From Geodermatophilus poikilotrophus (GTDB lineage: Bacteria > Actinomycetota > Actinomycetes > Mycobacteriales > Geodermatophilaceae): a stretch of DNA of 64,000 nt. Positions within the stretch are counted from its first letter, which is position 1; the number at the start of each line of letters is the position of its first letter. The stretch covers positions 508,376 through 572,375 of the forward strand of contig NZ_FOIE01000001.1 in assembly GCF_900111455.1 (NCBI RefSeq), read 5' to 3'. Below, one piece after another: positions 47,785 through 57,112 of the stretch. A program made the position numbers and the translations under genes. The notes beneath the pieces are model-generated. The model saw only the letters and a program-made list of their open reading frames with translations, searched no databases and was not told where the DNA came from.

Positions 47785-48170
47785 CCGTCCTCGTCGCCTA
47801 CGTCCCCACCCCCGAGGGGGACGCCGCCTTCACCGCGGCCGTCGAGGAGGCCGGCCGGCGCAACGCCCGGCTGGTCCTCCTGAACACCCCGCGCGAGGGG
47901 GCCCCGGTCAGCGCGGCGCTCGCGGACGAGGACGGCGTCCGCGACCTCGCCGCCCGGGCCCGGGCCGCCGGGGTGGACCTCGAGGTGCGCCAGGACGCGC
48001 ACACCGGCGATCTCGCCGACGAGGTGGTGCGCGTCGCCGACGCGGTCGACGCCTCGGTGATCGTGATCGGCCTGCGCCGGCGCTCGCCGGTCGGCAAGCT
48101 GATCATGGGCAGCACGGCGCAGCGGATCCTGCTCGACGCCGACCGCCCCGTGCTCGCCGTCAAGCCCTGA
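47781..48170 (+). CDS. Universal stress protein
   Basis: A single UspA domain of 129 residues with the ATP-binding motif GLRRRSPVGKLIMGSTAQRILLDADRPVLAVKP (GxxxxG-GS). Usp genes at the end of transporter operons may sense energy state and regulate transport. GTG 47781 overlaps the tctA stop by 4 bp. It has no signal peptide. Confidence 0.9.
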   Translation: MTVLVAYVPTPEGDAAFTAAVEEAGRRNARLVLLNTPREGAPVSAALADEDGVRDLAARARAAGVDLEVRQDAHTGDLADEVVRVADAVDASVIVIGLRRRSPVGKLIMGSTAQRILLDADRPVLAVKP

Positions 48171-48188
48171 CGGTCGCGCCCGCGCCTC

Positions 48189-48210
48189 CCGCCGCCTGGT
48201 CCGGCGGCGG
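48189..48210 (+). terminator. Hairpin after uspA
   Basis: CCGCCGCC pairs with GGCGGCGG around a 6-nt loop, 18 bp after the stop, and could end the tct operon transcript. Confidence 0.45.
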
Positions 48211-48457
48211 CCCCGCCGCTCCCGGAGGTCCCGCACCCGGGCGGACCGCCGCCCGCCAAAACCGCGCGCTCCGTCGCCGTCGGCCCGGCACGGGTCTGCT
48301 CCCCGGTGCGGCGGACGACCGCGGGTGCTGACCGACGCGCCGGCGGCTGGGCGACGCGGCGCGCACCGGACCGTGGTGCGGGGCACCGTGGGCGCGGGAG
48401 GATCGGCGGTGCCGGACCGCACCCGTGCGGCACCGGACACCCCGAGGGAGGCCGGCG

Positions 48458-49696
48458 ATGGGTGAGCGCACGACGTGCCTGGTGGTCGGGGGCGGCCCGG
48501 CCGGGATGGTCCTGGGCCTGCTGCTGGCCCGCGCGGGTGTCGAGGTGACGGTGCTGGAGAAGCACGCGGACTTCCTCCGCGACTTCCGCGGCGACACCGT
48601 GCACCCCTCGACCCTGCAGCTGCTCGACGAGCTCGGCCTCGCCGACGACTTCGCCCGGCTGCCGCACACGAAGCTCGAAGAGGTCGTCATCCCCATGGCC
48701 GACGGGAACACCGTGACCCTCGGGGACTTCCGCCGGCTGCACGTCCGCTACCCCTACATCGCGATGACGCCGCAGTGGGACCTGCTGGACCTGCTGGCCG
48801 ACGCCGGACGCCGGGAACCGACCTTCACGCTGCGGATGCAGACGGAGATGACCGACCTGATCCGCGAGGACGACCGGGTCTCCGGCGTGCGATACCGCAC
48901 CGCGGACGGCACCACCGGCGAGATCCGGGCCGACCTCACCGTCGCCTGCGACGGTCGGCACTCCCTCGCGCGGCGGCAGGCGGGGCTGCGCCCCAGGGAG
49001 TTCGCCGTCCCCATCGATGCCTGGTGGTTCCGGGTCCCCCGCAGGCCGGACGACCGCCCCTCCGCCCTGGCCCCGCACGCGGCCCCCGGCCGCTTCGCCG
49101 TGGTCATCCCGCGCGAGACGTTCCTGCAGGTCGCCTACATCGGCCGCAAGGGCACCGACGCGCAGCTGCGGGCCCGCGGCATCGAGGCGTTCCGCGCGGA
49201 CGTCGCCGAGCTCATCCCCGAGTTCCGGGACCGGGTGGACGCGCTGGCGTCGATGGACGACGTCAAGCACCTCGACGTGCGGGTCGACCGGCTCCTGCGC
49301 TGGCACGTCGACGGGCTGCTGTGCATCGGCGACGCCGCGCACGCGATGTCGCCGGTCGGCGGGGTGGGCATCAACCTCGCCGTCCAGGACGCCGTGGCCG
49401 CCGCGACCCTGCTGGCCGAGCCGTTGCGGAACGGCACCGTGGGCCCCTCGGACCTGGCGGCCGTGCGCGCCCGGCGGCTGCTGCCCACGGTGCTCGTGCA
49501 GACCCTCCAGCGGGCGCTGCACCGCGGCTTCGTGGGCCCGCTGGTCGAGGGACGGCGGGCCGGTCCGCCGAAGCCGGTGCTCGCGCTGGTGCACCGGTTT
49601 CCGCAGCTGTCCGTCGTCCCGGCGTACCTGATCGGGGTGGGGCTGCGCCCGGAGCACGCACCGGCCTTCGCCCGCCGCGCCCCCGCGTCCGCCTGA
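48458..49696 (+). CDS. FAD-dependent aromatic hydroxylase-like monooxygenase
   Basis: A 412-residue group A flavoprotein of the PHBH/UbiH type. The dinucleotide loop is LVVGGGPAGMVLGLLLARAG, the DG motif is VACDGRHSLARR and the GD motif is CIGDAAHAMSPVGGVGINLAVQDAVAA. It probably hydroxylates an aromatic or quinone-like substrate. ATG 48458 follows GAGGGAGG; an ATG further upstream lacks a good site. It is 55 bp ahead of a P450 and may share its pathway. Confidence 0.85.
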   Translation: MGERTTCLVVGGGPAGMVLGLLLARAGVEVTVLEKHADFLRDFRGDTVHPSTLQLLDELGLADDFARLPHTKLEEVVIPMADGNTVTLGDFRRLHVRYPYIAMTPQWDLLDLLADAGRREPTFTLRMQTEMTDLIREDDRVSGVRYRTADGTTGEIRADLTVACDGRHSLARRQAGLRPREFAVPIDAWWFRVPRRPDDRPSALAPHAAPGRFAVVIPRETFLQVAYIGRKGTDAQLRARGIEAFRADVAELIPEFRDRVDALASMDDVKHLDVRVDRLLRWHVDGLLCIGDAAHAMSPVGGVGINLAVQDAVAAATLLAEPLRNGTVGPSDLAAVRARRLLPTVLVQTLQRALHRGFVGPLVEGRRAGPPKPVLALVHRFPQLSVVPAYLIGVGLRPEHAPAFARRAPASA

Positions 49697-49751
49697 GCAC
49701 CCGGGACCTCCGCACCTGGTGCCCGCCGCGCACGCCCGGCAGCCTCGGGCG

Positions 49752-50990
49752 ATGGACGACGGGCGCACCGACGGGACCCTGACCGCCGACCGGGTGGTGC
49801 CGCTCGACGCGGCCTTCTTCGCCGATCCGCACGCCCTCTACGCACGGCTGCGCGTCGAGGAGCCGGTCGCGCGGGCGGTGACCCCGGTCGGCCTCCCGGT
49901 GTGGCTGGTCACCCGCTACGACGACGTCCGGCACGCCCTCACCGACCCGCGGCTGTCCAAGGACTCCGACGGGTTCGCCCGCGCGCTGGAACGTCAGCCG
50001 GTGCCCCCGGAGGGCCGGGCGGTGTTCGCCCAGGAGCTCAACCGGCACATGCTCAGCACCGACCCGCCCGACCACACCCGGCTGCGCAAGCTGGTCAGCC
50101 GGGCGTTCACGGTGCGGGCGATCACCGCCATGCGCCCGCAGGTGGAGGCGATCGCCGGCCGGCTGGCCGACCGGATGGCCGCCGGGCCGGCGGAGGTCGA
50201 CCTGCTCGACACCTTCGCCTTCCCCCTGCCCATGGGGGTGATCTGCGAGCTGCTCGGCGTGCCCGAGGGCGAGCGGACGTCGTTCCGCCGCTGGTCCAAC
50301 ACGCTGCTGGCCTCCGACGGTGCGGTCGACGCGCGCACCGCCGCCGGCATGGCCATGGCGGAGTACCTGACCGCCCTGGTGGCGGAGAAGCGGGCGCGAC
50401 CGGCGGACGACATGCTGTCGGCGATCGTGGCAGCCGCCGAGGACGCCGACCGGCTCTCGTTCGAGGAGACCGTGTCGATGGCCTTCCTGCTGCTGGTCGC
50501 CGGGCACGAGACGACGGTCAACCTCATCGGCAACGGCGTCCTGGCGCTGCTGCGCCGTCCCGACCGGCTCGCGGAGCTGCGCGCCGACCCCGCCCTGGTC
50601 CCCGGCGCGGTGGAGGAGTTCCTGCGCCTGGACGGGCCGGTCAACCTGGCCACGTTCCGGCACACCACCGAGCCGGTCGAGGTGGGCGGGACGACCATCC
50701 CGGCCGGCGAGGTCGTGCTGGTGTCCCTGGCGTCGGCCAACCGCGACCCGGACCACTACACCGCGCCCGACGAGCTGGACCTGCACCGCGAGGCCTCCCA
50801 CCTGGCCTTCGGGCACGGCATCCACCACTGCCTCGGTGCCCCGCTGGCCCGCCTCGAGGGCGAAGTTGCGTTCCGGACGCTGCTCGCCCGGTTCCCCGAC
50901 CTGACCCTCGCCGTCGACCCCGGCGAGCTGACCTGGCGGCAGAGCATCCTGATGCGCGGTCTGACCCGGCTGCCGGTGCGGCTGCGCTGA
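49752..50990 (+). CDS. Cytochrome P450
   Basis: A 412-residue bacterial P450 with LLVAGHETTVNL (I helix), EEFLR (ExxR in the K helix) and FGHGIHHCLGAPLAR (haem loop). It resembles CYP107-like hydroxylases of secondary metabolites. It needs a separate ferredoxin. ATG 49752 was chosen since the conserved domain starts soon after. It shares only general similarity with the P450 at 22-23 kb. Confidence 0.92.
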   Translation: MDDGRTDGTLTADRVVPLDAAFFADPHALYARLRVEEPVARAVTPVGLPVWLVTRYDDVRHALTDPRLSKDSDGFARALERQPVPPEGRAVFAQELNRHMLSTDPPDHTRLRKLVSRAFTVRAITAMRPQVEAIAGRLADRMAAGPAEVDLLDTFAFPLPMGVICELLGVPEGERTSFRRWSNTLLASDGAVDARTAAGMAMAEYLTALVAEKRARPADDMLSAIVAAAEDADRLSFEETVSMAFLLLVAGHETTVNLIGNGVLALLRRPDRLAELRADPALVPGAVEEFLRLDGPVNLATFRHTTEPVEVGGTTIPAGEVVLVSLASANRDPDHYTAPDELDLHREASHLAFGHGIHHCLGAPLARLEGEVAFRTLLARFPDLTLAVDPGELTWRQSILMRGLTRLPVRLR

Positions 50991-51300
50991 GCTGCGACCG
51001 CTGCCACCCGACGGCCACAGAGGAGCGCGCTGGTCCCGTGCGGGCTCCCCTGGAGCCACCGAGGGACGACCTCGCCCAGCCGTCACGGCGTGGGCACCCC
51101 TGCCCCGGGGAACGGAGGCACTCGTGGTGCGCGTGCCGGCACCACTCGAGGTGGTTCGACCGATGTCGGTGCATGGCCCACCGGTGACGCATCGGTGACG
51201 TCAGACGAGCATCTTGGACCCCTCAGTCCCGTGGAGTCAGGCCTGCGCGAGTCCACGTCTGCGGATTGCCTCTGCTACCGATGTCTCCGACTGGAGCGGC
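50991..51300. other. Intergenic region before an accessory gene
   Basis: 310 bp with lower GC than its surroundings. No ORF with coding character is seen. It marks the edge of a segment (51-53 kb) whose composition differs from its neighbours. Confidence 0.4.
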
Positions 51301-52536
51301 ATGACTCCTCACTCTGGTGGACCCGCGGGTCCAGGGTCGCGGGTCGCACCCGAGACCGGACCGCAGACCGCGCGTGTGGGCGGCGAGCACCTGACGTCCG
51401 ACAGTCGCCTGCGCGCAGTCAACCGACCCTGGCGTGAGGGTGTGGTGACCCGGGCGAAGGAACTCGAAGGGTTGAACCGGTGGATGGCACGGCATCCACG
51501 TCGAGCCGACTCGGAGGGTCTGTCGGAAGCCGTCCGTTCCCATGTAGAGATCGCCATCGACCGCGCCAATGACAGGAATCCCTGGCGAGCGATCACGGGG
51601 AGCAGTCTGCAGGGCGCCGCCACGAACCTGGACGCGGCTGAGGCGTGCCTCCTGCGTTTCGCACCCGATTCCTACCTGCGCGGTCAGATGTCGAGCTTCC
51701 TCGCTCACGTGCGTCGCCACCTGGCTCCTCATGACCCGCGCCGGTTGCAGTTGGAGGAGCTGTCAGCCGCTCGAGGTCATCGGCGGCACCTCAACGGAAA
51801 CGCTCCTGCCGAGCCACGTCAGTTCTCCGAGGAGGAGCGGGGGGTCATCGTCAGCGCGGTGCGGGCTGCGAGTTCTGCAGGTGCTCGCGAGTTGATGCTG
51901 GCCAAGAGCTTCCTCAACACGCTCATCCTCACATCGGCCATCCTGATCCTGCTGGCGGCATTGACGGCCGTGTTCGGCTTCGTGAGCCCCGACACCATCT
52001 CCCTGTGCTTCGCGCCCGAGACCGCCGAGGGGCTCATGGTGGTGTGCCCGACGGGACAGGAGATGGTCACGCCGCCGGACACCATAGACGAGGTCATGGA
52101 CCGGACGGCTGGGCGTTGGGACCTGTTCACAGTCGAGGCACTCGGCCTCACGGCGGCCGCCATCTCGGCGGCCGTGGCGCTGCGGAACATCCACGGGACC
52201 CACACCCCCATCGGGATCCCCATCTCGCTCGCGATCCTCAAGCTGCCACTCGGAGCGCTCACGGCTGTCCTGGGTCTCCTGCTGATGCGGGGAGGGTTCG
52301 TCCCCGGTCTCAGCGCTCTGGACTCGCCTCCGCAGATCCTCGCCTGGGCCGTGCTGTTCGGTTACGCCCAGCAGATCTTCACCAGGTTCGTGGATCAGCA
52401 GGCCAATGTCGTGCTGGACCGGGTTGCGGTGAACGTGCCCGAGGACACCGCTCCGGACCGAGCGGCTCCGGTGCGGGAACGACTCGGCGGAGCCGCGCCC
52501 GAGTCGCGCACCTCCACGGCCGGCTCGCCGGACTGA
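51301..52536 (+). CDS. Membrane protein of unknown function
   Basis: The 411-residue product has a hydrophilic N-terminal half (NLDAAEACLLRFAPDSYLRG) and a C-terminal membrane half with about four helices, the first at residues 204-228. I know no family. Codon third positions are less G/C-biased than in neighbours, which suggests acquisition. ATG 51301 is the first good start; the frame is also open upstream and there are later Met codons, so the N-terminus is uncertain. Confidence 0.65.
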   Translation: MTPHSGGPAGPGSRVAPETGPQTARVGGEHLTSDSRLRAVNRPWREGVVTRAKELEGLNRWMARHPRRADSEGLSEAVRSHVEIAIDRANDRNPWRAITGSSLQGAATNLDAAEACLLRFAPDSYLRGQMSSFLAHVRRHLAPHDPRRLQLEELSAARGHRRHLNGNAPAEPRQFSEEERGVIVSAVRAASSAGARELMLAKSFLNTLILTSAILILLAALTAVFGFVSPDTISLCFAPETAEGLMVVCPTGQEMVTPPDTIDEVMDRTAGRWDLFTVEALGLTAAAISAAVALRNIHGTHTPIGIPISLAILKLPLGALTAVLGLLLMRGGFVPGLSALDSPPQILAWAVLFGYAQQIFTRFVDQQANVVLDRVAVNVPEDTAPDRAAPVRERLGGAAPESRTSTAGSPD

Positions 52537-53126
52537 CGCAACGTGCTCACCGGGATCCTGGCGTCCCGGCGGCCGCGGCTGTCGGCCTCGAAGTCCTGTC
52601 GCCCGCTCGGCAACTCCGCCGCGATCGCCGCCGGTCCGCACGAGCGCACCGGGGCCGCACCGCTCGGTGCAACGGCCATCGTCCCGAGCACCGACCACGA
52701 CGGCGGGGATCCGGAGCTGCGGATCTCGAAGCGGCGAGCTGGCTCCTCGCCCTCGCTGCCCTCACCTCGACGCGGCGGGGCCCCTGCGGAGCGGTCGCTC
52801 GAGGACGTGCGTCCGCGTCGTGACCACGCCGGGCCAACGCCAGGGTGTCGGGTCCCCCGCCCTCGCACGTCGCCGCGGGAGCGTTGGTCGACGTCACGAC
52901 GCGTCGAGCAGGGACGTGCTGGTCGAGGCGGAGCACCGGGACGCCGCACGGGTCCGTGAGGACGCGGCCGCGCCCGCGGTCCGGGGTCGCACGGTGCCCA
53001 CCGGCGCCGCCCTGCGCGACGGCCGGCTGGTCGCCTGCACCGCGCTGCACGTGCCACTCACGCAGCCCGAGCGCGCGCAGCGGGGCGCCATGCTGGGTCC
53101 TGCGGTGGCGGTCAACGAGGCGGCGG
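52537..53126. other. Gene-poor stretch with a GNAT remnant
   Basis: About 590 bp between the membrane protein and the hydrolase. The first 375 bp show no coding character; the rest holds the remnant described next and a 15-bp duplication. Confidence 0.5.
52913..53095 (+). pseudogene. Probable GNAT acetyltransferase fragment
   Basis: The frame reads ARVREDAAAPAVRGRTVP and ALRDGRLVACTALHVPLTQPERA. The block 'G.LVA.T.L.VP...PE.A' is typical of the middle of actinobacterial GNAT enzymes. There is no start, acetyl-CoA loop or C-terminus. I call it a decayed fragment with modest confidence. Confidence 0.35.
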
Positions 53127-53136
53127 TCAACGAGGC
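53107..53136 (-). repeat. 15-bp tandem duplication at the phaZ stop codon
   Basis: GGCGGTCAACGAGGC occurs at 53107-53121 and 53122-53136. On the minus strand each copy holds TGA in the same frame, so the gene has a second in-frame stop 15 nt after the first. Confidence 0.9.
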
Positions 53137-54017
53137 GCTGGGTTCCCACCGAGCGGGTGGTCCGTCCACGTGGTCGCGCCGGCTCCGACCGTGACCGGAG
53201 CAGGCTCCCCGTCGAGGAACGAGGTCACCAGCTCGGCCATGTCGGCCGGGCGTTCCAGGATGAACAGGTGTCCTCCGCCTTGGACGACGTGCAGCGACGC
53301 GTTCGGGATGCGCCAGGCGAGGATCCGCCCGTTGATGAGCGGGATGATCGGGTCGTCGTCCCCGGCGATGACCAGCGTGGGCTGCCGCAGGGTGTGCAGC
53401 CAGGGCAGGCTCGTCCACCCGGTGATCGCGTAGAGCTGGCCGGCGTACCCGGCCAGCGACGGGGGCCGCACCCGGCCGATGACCGTGTGCAGCAGCCGGT
53501 GCGGGTCGGTGCGGGCCATGCCGCCGTAGATGCGCCCGGCGACCTGCAGGTAGTGCTCGGGGTCGCGGTAGCGGCGCGGTGTGGTGAGCGCCAGCAGGGC
53601 CGACGGCGCCCCCGGCATGCCGCCCAGTCCGGGAGCGGTGGCCGCGAGCACCAGGCCGCGCACCCGGTGCTGGGCCTGGCGGGCCAGCTGCTGGGCCACC
53701 ACACCGCCGAGGGAGACGCCGAAGACGTCGACCTCGTCGTACCCGAGCGCGTCCAGCATCCCGGTGACCGTGCGCACCAGGCCCGGCATCCGCCGCGGAC
53801 TCCGGTAGGGCGTCGAGCCGCCGATGCCCGGCGCGTCGAAGCTGATCACCTGCCGGCCGCGGGCGGCCAGCTCGCGCTCGAACGGCTCGGCCAGCTCCAG
53901 GCTGGCGCCCAGGCCGGTGACCAGCAGCAGCGGTCGGCCCGAACCGCGGACCGACGTCCGCAGCCGGACCTCCCCCACCTCGACGGTCCGCACCTCGGCC
54001 CGCGGCACCCCCCTCAC
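53127..54017 (-). CDS. phaZ: PHA depolymerase-like alpha/beta hydrolase
   Basis: The 296-residue protein matches intracellular poly(3-hydroxyalkanoate) depolymerases: FDAPGIGGSTPYRSPRRMPGL, nucleophile elbow FGVSLGGVVAQQLA, LYAITGWTSLPWLH, IAGDDDPIIPLINGRIL (Asp) and VVQGGGHLFILE (His). It would release hydroxyacids from PHA granules. GTG 54017 overlaps the dehydrogenase stop by 4 bp. It is third in the operon phaC, acyl-CoA dehydrogenase, phaZ. Confidence 0.85.
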   Translation of the reverse strand: MRGVPRAEVRTVEVGEVRLRTSVRGSGRPLLLVTGLGASLELAEPFERELAARGRQVISFDAPGIGGSTPYRSPRRMPGLVRTVTGMLDALGYDEVDVFGVSLGGVVAQQLARQAQHRVRGLVLAATAPGLGGMPGAPSALLALTTPRRYRDPEHYLQVAGRIYGGMARTDPHRLLHTVIGRVRPPSLAGYAGQLYAITGWTSLPWLHTLRQPTLVIAGDDDPIIPLINGRILAWRIPNASLHVVQGGGHLFILERPADMAELVTSFLDGEPAPVTVGAGATTWTDHPLGGNPAPR

Positions 54018-55204
54018 GCGAACGCCGAGGCGCCGGTGATGTCCCGGCCGACGATGAGGGTCTGGATGGTCTCGGTGCCCTCGAAGGTGTGGATCGACTC
54101 GATGTCGGCCATGTGCCGGATGACGTGGAAGTCCAGCAGGATCCCGTTGCCGCCGAGCAGGTCGCGCGCCTCGGCCAGCACCGCGCGGGCAGTGCTGGTG
54201 TTGTGCGCCTTGGCCAGGCCGGCCAGCGTCGGCTCGACCCGTCCCGCCAGTGCCAGGTCGGCCAGCCGCCGGCAGTACAGCTGCATCGAGGTGACCTTGG
54301 CCAGCATCCCGACCAGCCGCTCCTGGATCAGCTGGAACTCCACCAGCGGCTTGCCGAACTGCTTGCGTCGCCCGGCGTAGGTCAGCGCCGCCTCGTACCC
54401 GGCGACGGCGTGGCCCAGCGCCATCCAGGCGCAGGAGCCGCGGGTGGTGGCCAGCACCGCGCCGGTGTCCTTGAACGACCGGCCCCCGGGGAGCACGTTC
54501 TCCGCCGGGACCCGCACGTCCTCCAGCTCGATCTCGGCCTGCCACACCGCGCGCAGCGAGCCCTTGCCCTCGATCCGGCGTGCCCGGTAGCCCTGTGCCC
54601 CCTTCTCCACGAGGAAGCCCTTGACCTGCCCGTCGTCGGTGTCGCGGGCCCAGACCACGACGACGTCGGCGATGGTGCCGTTGCCGATCCACTTCTTGGA
54701 CCCGTTGAGCACGTAGGACTCGCCGTCCCGGCGGGCCGAGGTCTCCAGGGCGATGGAGTCCGAGCCGTGGTCGGGCTCGGTGAGCGCGAAGGCCCCGAGC
54801 GCCTCGCAGCGGGCCATCGGCGGCAGCCAGCGCTGCTTCTGCTCCTCCGAGCCGAGCATGGCGATCGACTTCATCGCCAGGCCGGCCTGGACGCCGAGGA
54901 AGGTGCCCAGGCTGCCGTCCCCGCGGTTGAGCTCCATGTGCACCAGGCCGGCGGACAGCGCGTCCATCGGCGGGCAGCCGTAGCCCTCGATGCCGTCGCC
55001 GACCAGGCCCGCCGCGCCCAGCTTCTCGGCCAGCTCCCGGGGGAACTCCGCGCGCTCCCAGTAGCCGTTGATCACCGGCAGCACCTCGTCCTCGACGAAG
55101 GCGCGGGTGCGCAGCAGGTGGTCCATCTGCTCGGGCGAGAACTCCTCGCGCAGCTGGAAGTAGTCGGTGGACAGCGCCTTGCCGATGTCCTCTGCGAGCG
55201 TCAC
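54014..55204 (-). CDS. Acyl-CoA dehydrogenase
   Basis: A 396-residue flavoprotein with ALTEPDHGSDSIALET, KKWIGNGTIADVVVVWAR and the catalytic Glu in HTFEGTETIQTLIVGRDITG. The overall pattern is of glutaryl-CoA-dehydrogenase-like enzymes, though the substrate is uncertain; in this operon it may link PHA monomers to fatty acid oxidation. GTG 55204 follows GAGAGGACC. It is 29 bp after phaC. Confidence 0.9.
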   Translation of the reverse strand: MTLAEDIGKALSTDYFQLREEFSPEQMDHLLRTRAFVEDEVLPVINGYWERAEFPRELAEKLGAAGLVGDGIEGYGCPPMDALSAGLVHMELNRGDGSLGTFLGVQAGLAMKSIAMLGSEEQKQRWLPPMARCEALGAFALTEPDHGSDSIALETSARRDGESYVLNGSKKWIGNGTIADVVVVWARDTDDGQVKGFLVEKGAQGYRARRIEGKGSLRAVWQAEIELEDVRVPAENVLPGGRSFKDTGAVLATTRGSCAWMALGHAVAGYEAALTYAGRRKQFGKPLVEFQLIQERLVGMLAKVTSMQLYCRRLADLALAGRVEPTLAGLAKAHNTSTARAVLAEARDLLGGNGILLDFHVIRHMADIESIHTFEGTETIQTLIVGRDITGASAFA

Positions 55205-55233
55205 GTCGGTCCTCTCCGGTCGGGTGCCGGCGG

Positions 55234-56928
55234 TCACTTGTCCCGCACGTAGCTGCCGGGGGCGTCCTCGCGGACGCGGAACCGGGCGCTGCCGAGCTCG
55301 TCGGGCGTGGGCTTGTCCGGCCCGGAGCGCTCCCCCAGCCAGGCGCTGTAGTCCGGCCACCAGGAGCCCTTCTCGGTGCGGGCGGTGTCGGTCCACTCCT
55401 CGACCGGGGCGGAGTTGTCGTCGGTGACCCGGTAGCTGGACTTGGGGTTGCCCGGCGGGTTGACCAGCGCCGCGATGTGCCCGTTGGTGGAGAGCACGAA
55501 GCGCATCTTGCCGCCGAGCAGCTGGCTGCTGCGGTAGCACGACTGCCACGGGCAGATGTGGTCGGCGGACCCGGCCAGCACGTAGGAGTCGACGGTGACC
55601 TGGCTGAGGTCCACCTCGGTGCCGAGCAGGGTCACGCTGCCGGGCCGGGTCAGCTTGTTGCCCAGGGCCATGTCGACGAAGTCGGCGTGCAGCTGGGCGG
55701 TCATCCGGGTGGTGTCGGAGTTCCAGGACAGGATGTCGAACTTCGGCGGCCGCTTGCCCTGCAGGTAGTTGTTGACCCAGTAGTTCCAGATCAGGTCGTT
55801 GGGCCGCAGCCAGGCGAACACCTCGGCGAGCCTGCGGCCGTCGAGGTAGCCGGCGCGCCGGGAGGCCGCGACGGACTGCGCGGCGGTGTCCGGGTCCATC
55901 GTCGCGCCGAGCAGGCCGGCGCGCGTCTGGTCCAGCACGGTGACCAGCAGGCTCAGGCTGGCCAGCCGGTCCTGCCGCCCCTTCGCGGCCAGGACGGCGG
56001 CGGTCATGCTGGCCAGGATGCCGCCCGAGCAGGTGCCCATCAGGTGGGTGGCGTCCTCGCCGCTGATCTCCTCGACCGCGTCGAGCGCGTCGAGGATGGC
56101 CGTGGCGTACGTGTCGAAGCCCCATTCGCGGTGCCGGGCGTCGGGGTTGCGCCAGGACACCATGAAGACCTGCTGGCCCTGGCCGACGAGGTGCTCGACC
56201 AGGCTGCGCCCGGGCGCGAGGTCGAGCACGTAGAACTTGTTGATCGTCGGCGGCACGACGAGCACCGGCACCGTGCGGACGGTCTCCGTCGTCGGCCGGT
56301 ACTGGATCAGCTCGAAGACCGGCGTGCGCAGCACCACCGAGCCCGGGGTGACCGCGAGGTCCCGGCCCACCTCGTAGGCGTCCGGGTCGACCATCGTCGG
56401 CACCCGGGGCGGGCTGGCCAGGTCGCGCACCAGGTTCCGCGGCCCCCGCACGAGGTTGGCCCCCGCGGTGTCGATGAGGGCCTTCCACGCCACCGGGCTG
56501 ATCAGCGGGTTGTTGCTCGGCGCGAGCGCGTCGACCAGGTTGGTGCCGGCGAAGCGCACCCGCTCGGCGTCCTTCCACTCCAGCGGCACGTCGTGCAGCA
56601 GGCCCAGCGCGGTCTCCCCCGTGGCGAGGTATGCCTGGACCAGCCGCCGCAGCAGCGGGTTCTCCGTCCACGCCGGGTCGGCGAAGCGCCGGTCCCGCTT
56701 GGAGGGCGCCACGTCGCTGGTGCCCACGGCGATCTGCGCCAGCTGGCCGGCCAGCGACCGGGCCCGCGCGGCCACCCGGTCTGGGCGGCGGGCCAGCCCG
56801 CCCAGGAACTTGAGCCCCGGCTTACCCGGGGACAGCCGGCGGACCGTCCCCTGGGCCGCCTGGGTGAGCAGCAGGTCGAGAGGCCCGGCCGCACCGGCCA
56901 CCTCGCGCGAGTCGTCGACCGATGCCAT
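55234..56928 (-). CDS. phaC: Polyhydroxyalkanoate synthase (second copy)
   Basis: A 564-residue paralogue of the first synthase with the same layout. The lipase-like box is GTCSGG (Cys300), followed by AGSADHICPW (Asp) and STNGHIAALVNPPGNP (His). It differs in the N-terminal 80 residues. ATG 56928 follows GGAGGAGACG; the longer upstream frame is not coding. It heads the operon with acyl-CoA dehydrogenase and PhaZ, so synthesis and breakdown of PHA share a promoter. Confidence 0.93.
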   Translation of the reverse strand: MASVDDSREVAGAAGPLDLLLTQAAQGTVRRLSPGKPGLKFLGGLARRPDRVAARARSLAGQLAQIAVGTSDVAPSKRDRRFADPAWTENPLLRRLVQAYLATGETALGLLHDVPLEWKDAERVRFAGTNLVDALAPSNNPLISPVAWKALIDTAGANLVRGPRNLVRDLASPPRVPTMVDPDAYEVGRDLAVTPGSVVLRTPVFELIQYRPTTETVRTVPVLVVPPTINKFYVLDLAPGRSLVEHLVGQGQQVFMVSWRNPDARHREWGFDTYATAILDALDAVEEISGEDATHLMGTCSGGILASMTAAVLAAKGRQDRLASLSLLVTVLDQTRAGLLGATMDPDTAAQSVAASRRAGYLDGRRLAEVFAWLRPNDLIWNYWVNNYLQGKRPPKFDILSWNSDTTRMTAQLHADFVDMALGNKLTRPGSVTLLGTEVDLSQVTVDSYVLAGSADHICPWQSCYRSSQLLGGKMRFVLSTNGHIAALVNPPGNPKSSYRVTDDNSAPVEEWTDTARTEKGSWWPDYSAWLGERSGPDKPTPDELGSARFRVREDAPGSYVRDK

Positions 56929-57112
56929 GTCGTCTCCTCCGAGACGGCGATCCCCTCCTGGGGACCTCCGACCCTGGTGCGTTGGGTCACGGAACGCTTC
57001 CCGAGCATCATGCCCGGAGACGCCGACACTGCACATCCGGGGGCGGGTCCCATGACCCGAGGGGGGTGCCCGGCGACCGGTGTCACCCCGGCGGTGCAGC
57101 CGCGCCCCGCTC

